Assembly (NCBI GenBank): GCA_027295975.1
Contig: JAPUJX010000186.1
Coordinates: 1 to 6,526, forward strand
Origin: Gammaproteobacteria bacterium
Lineage (GTDB): Bacteria; Pseudomonadota; Gammaproteobacteria; Pseudomonadales; Azotimanducaceae
Length of the DNA: 6,526 nucleotides
Direction: 5' to 3'
Made by a program: the position numbers and the translations under genes
The notes under the pieces: generated by a model
Databases searched by the model: none
What the model saw: the letters and a program-made list of their open reading frames with translations, nothing else
What the model was told of the DNA's origin: nothing
In this document: piece by piece, positions 5,169-6,526 of the stretch
How the letters are laid out: every line of letters begins with the position of its first letter
Position numbering within the stretch: the stretch's first letter is position 1

Positions 5169-6526
5169 ATGTCCAGAGCGTTTGCCCTTTACATCAGCTT
5201 GGCGACGTGGATGGTGTTCGCCGGCTTCGCGAACATGTCAGCCCAGGCCGGGCAGGGTACCGCGAATGGCGAATGGCGGGCTTACGGCGCCGACAAGGCC
5301 GGCACCAAGTACTCGCCTCTCGCCCAGATTGACCAGGACAACTTCACCGATCTAGAGATCGCCTGGCGGTGGAAATCGGTCGACGGCTTTCTAAGCAAGA
5401 CAACGGCCGACGGAGGCGAGTGGTGGACGTCCCGTGATGCCGTCGTTGCGCAATTGGAGAAGGAAACCCCCAACCTGTATCGCGAGCAGAATTCACCGAA
5501 CTTCTCGAATTTTCAAGCCACCCCGCTGATGATCGGCGGCGTCCTGTATTTCAACACACCCCTCTCCCAGGGAGTCGCCCTCGACGCCCGCACGGGAGAA
5601 ACCCTCTGGGTTTACAACCCGAAGAGTTACGAAGAGGGTACCACCGCGATGACGGTCACCTGGCGGCAGCGGGGTGTAGCCTACTGGACCGACGGTTCAG
5701 ACAGAAACGACGAGCGGCTGTTCTGGGGTACTGGCAGCGGAGACCTGATTTGCGTGAATGCCAAGACCGGTCATCCGTGCGAGGGTTTCGGGGAGCACGG
5801 CCGGATCGATCTCACCAGGGGGTTGCCGCGCGCCGACCGCTCGAAACGCGACTATGTCAACGCGATGCTCTACTCGGTGCAGTCGCCGCCCATCGTTGTC
5901 CGCGATGTCGTCATCCACGGCTCTTCGATCGCCGACCGACGCATCAACCGCGAGGCGGTGCCCGGTTGGGTACGGGCGTGGGATGTTCGTACGGGGGAGC
6001 ACAAGTGGGATTTCCACACCGTACCCCAGGCGGGAGACGAGGGGGTGGAAACCTGGCTGAACGATTCGTGGAGATATTCCGGCAACGCCAATGTCTGGAC
6101 CTACCTGAGCGCCGATGAGGAACTCGGTTACGTCTACCTGCCCACCGGTACCCCGACGAACGACTACTTTGGTGGTCATCGTCTGGGAGACAACCTGTTT
6201 GCCGAAAGTATCGTGTGCGTAGATGTCGAGACGGGCAGGAAGGTCTGGCATTTCCAGGCCATTCACCACGGTCTGTGGGACTACGACTTTCCGACGGCCC
6301 CGAACCTGCTCGATATTACGGTTGATGGCATACCCATCAAGGCTCTGGCACAGGTGAGCAAACAAGGATTCCTGTACGCGTTCGACAGGGTTACCGGCGC
6401 GCCGATATGGCCCATTGAGGAACGGCCGGTCGCAACCGACACCAACATCCCCGGTGAAGTGCCGTCGCCGACGCAGCCGTTCCCGACCAGGCCGGCCCCG
6501 TTCGAGTATCAGGGCGTGATCGAGGA
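5169..6526 (+). CDS. PQQ-dependent dehydrogenase, glucose-dehydrogenase-like (3' truncated)
   Basis: The frame runs from ATG 5169 to the right edge (452 codons plus two bases). A Sec signal peptide covers residues 1-27 (hydrophobic core, cleavage after SAQA), placing the enzyme in the periplasm. The mature start EWRAYGADKAGTKYSPL is the usual entry into the propeller of PQQ dehydrogenases. PQQ-propeller W-motif repeats appear at 143-151 (GETLWVYNP), 276-284 (GEHKWDFHT), 356-364 (GRKVWHFQA) and about 410-417 (GAPIWPIE). The segment HHGLWDYDFP (366-375) and the lysine in SKQG (K398) correspond to the active-site Asp and the PQQ-contacting Lys regions of E. coli-type membrane glucose dehydrogenase. 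No vicinal Cys-Cys, the hallmark of methanol/ethanol dehydrogenases, is seen; the equivalent stretch reads RGVAYW. Unlike E. coli Gcd, there is no five-helix membrane domain before the propeller. It should oxidise a sugar, polyol or alcohol and pass electrons to the respiratory chain; the substrate is unknown. No PQQ synthesis gene or cytochrome partner is in view; downstream genes are cut off. Confidence 0.95.
   Translation, partial: MSRAFALYISLATWMVFAGFANMSAQAGQGTANGEWRAYGADKAGTKYSPLAQIDQDNFTDLEIAWRWKSVDGFLSKTTADGGEWWTSRDAVVAQLEKETPNLYREQNSPNFSNFQATPLMIGGVLYFNTPLSQGVALDARTGETLWVYNPKSYEEGTTAMTVTWRQRGVAYWTDGSDRNDERLFWGTGSGDLICVNAKTGHPCEGFGEHGRIDLTRGLPRADRSKRDYVNAMLYSVQSPPIVVRDVVIHGSSIADRRINREAVPGWVRAWDVRTGEHKWDFHTVPQAGDEGVETWLNDSWRYSGNANVWTYLSADEELGYVYLPTGTPTNDYFGGHRLGDNLFAESIVCVDVETGRKVWHFQAIHHGLWDYDFPTAPNLLDITVDGIPIKALAQVSKQGFLYAFDRVTGAPIWPIEERPVATDTNIPGEVPSPTQPFPTRPAPFEYQGVIE

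Overview
The window looks like chromosomal DNA of a free-living Gram-negative bacterium. The evidence is a lipobox-bearing lipoprotein, two other proteins with Sec-type signal peptides, a periplasmic PQQ-type dehydrogenase and a membrane-anchored sensor-like protein. A gammaproteobacterium from a marine or sediment habitat would fit this mix, but that is only an inference; no rRNA, tRNA or other marker gene is present. I see no CRISPR array, integrase, transposase or insertion-sequence ends.

Layout, left to right. (1) Positions 1-645, minus strand: the N-terminal 215 codons of a membrane-anchored protein resembling CHASE2 sensor proteins, cut by the window edge. (2) 646-1187: about 540 bp without a convincing intact gene. 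It holds a small palindrome and, from 900, a plus-strand reading frame whose first ~30 residues look like the start of a TIR domain but then lose the similarity, probably a decayed fragment. (3) 1188-2966, minus: a 592-residue lipoprotein with seven FG-GAP-type calcium-binding motifs, enough for a complete seven-bladed propeller. (4) 2967-3180: a divergent intergenic region with a 13-bp perfect palindrome and a weak promoter candidate. (5) 3181-3753, plus: a 190-residue exported, histidine-rich, four-cysteine protein of unrecognised family. (6) 3807-4748, minus: a DUF900-type alpha/beta hydrolase with a complete catalytic set, convergent with gene 5. (7) 4749-5168: a divergent intergenic region with an extended -10 promoter for the hydrolase, a terminator-like hairpin and a long inverted repeat. 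(8) 5169-6526, plus: the N-terminal 452 codons of a periplasmic PQQ-dependent, glucose-dehydrogenase-like quinoprotein, cut by the right edge.

The genes do not form an operon. Apart from the two minus-strand genes on the left, which are separated by about 540 bp, neighbours alternate in strand, and nothing shows them acting in one pathway. The shared theme is the cell envelope: a sensor, a surface propeller lipoprotein, a metal-binding-like periplasmic protein and a periplasmic quinoprotein. I found no clearly new multi-gene system. The items most worth a second look are the histidine-rich protein, the TIR-like fragment and the unusually long open frame ahead of the quinoprotein.
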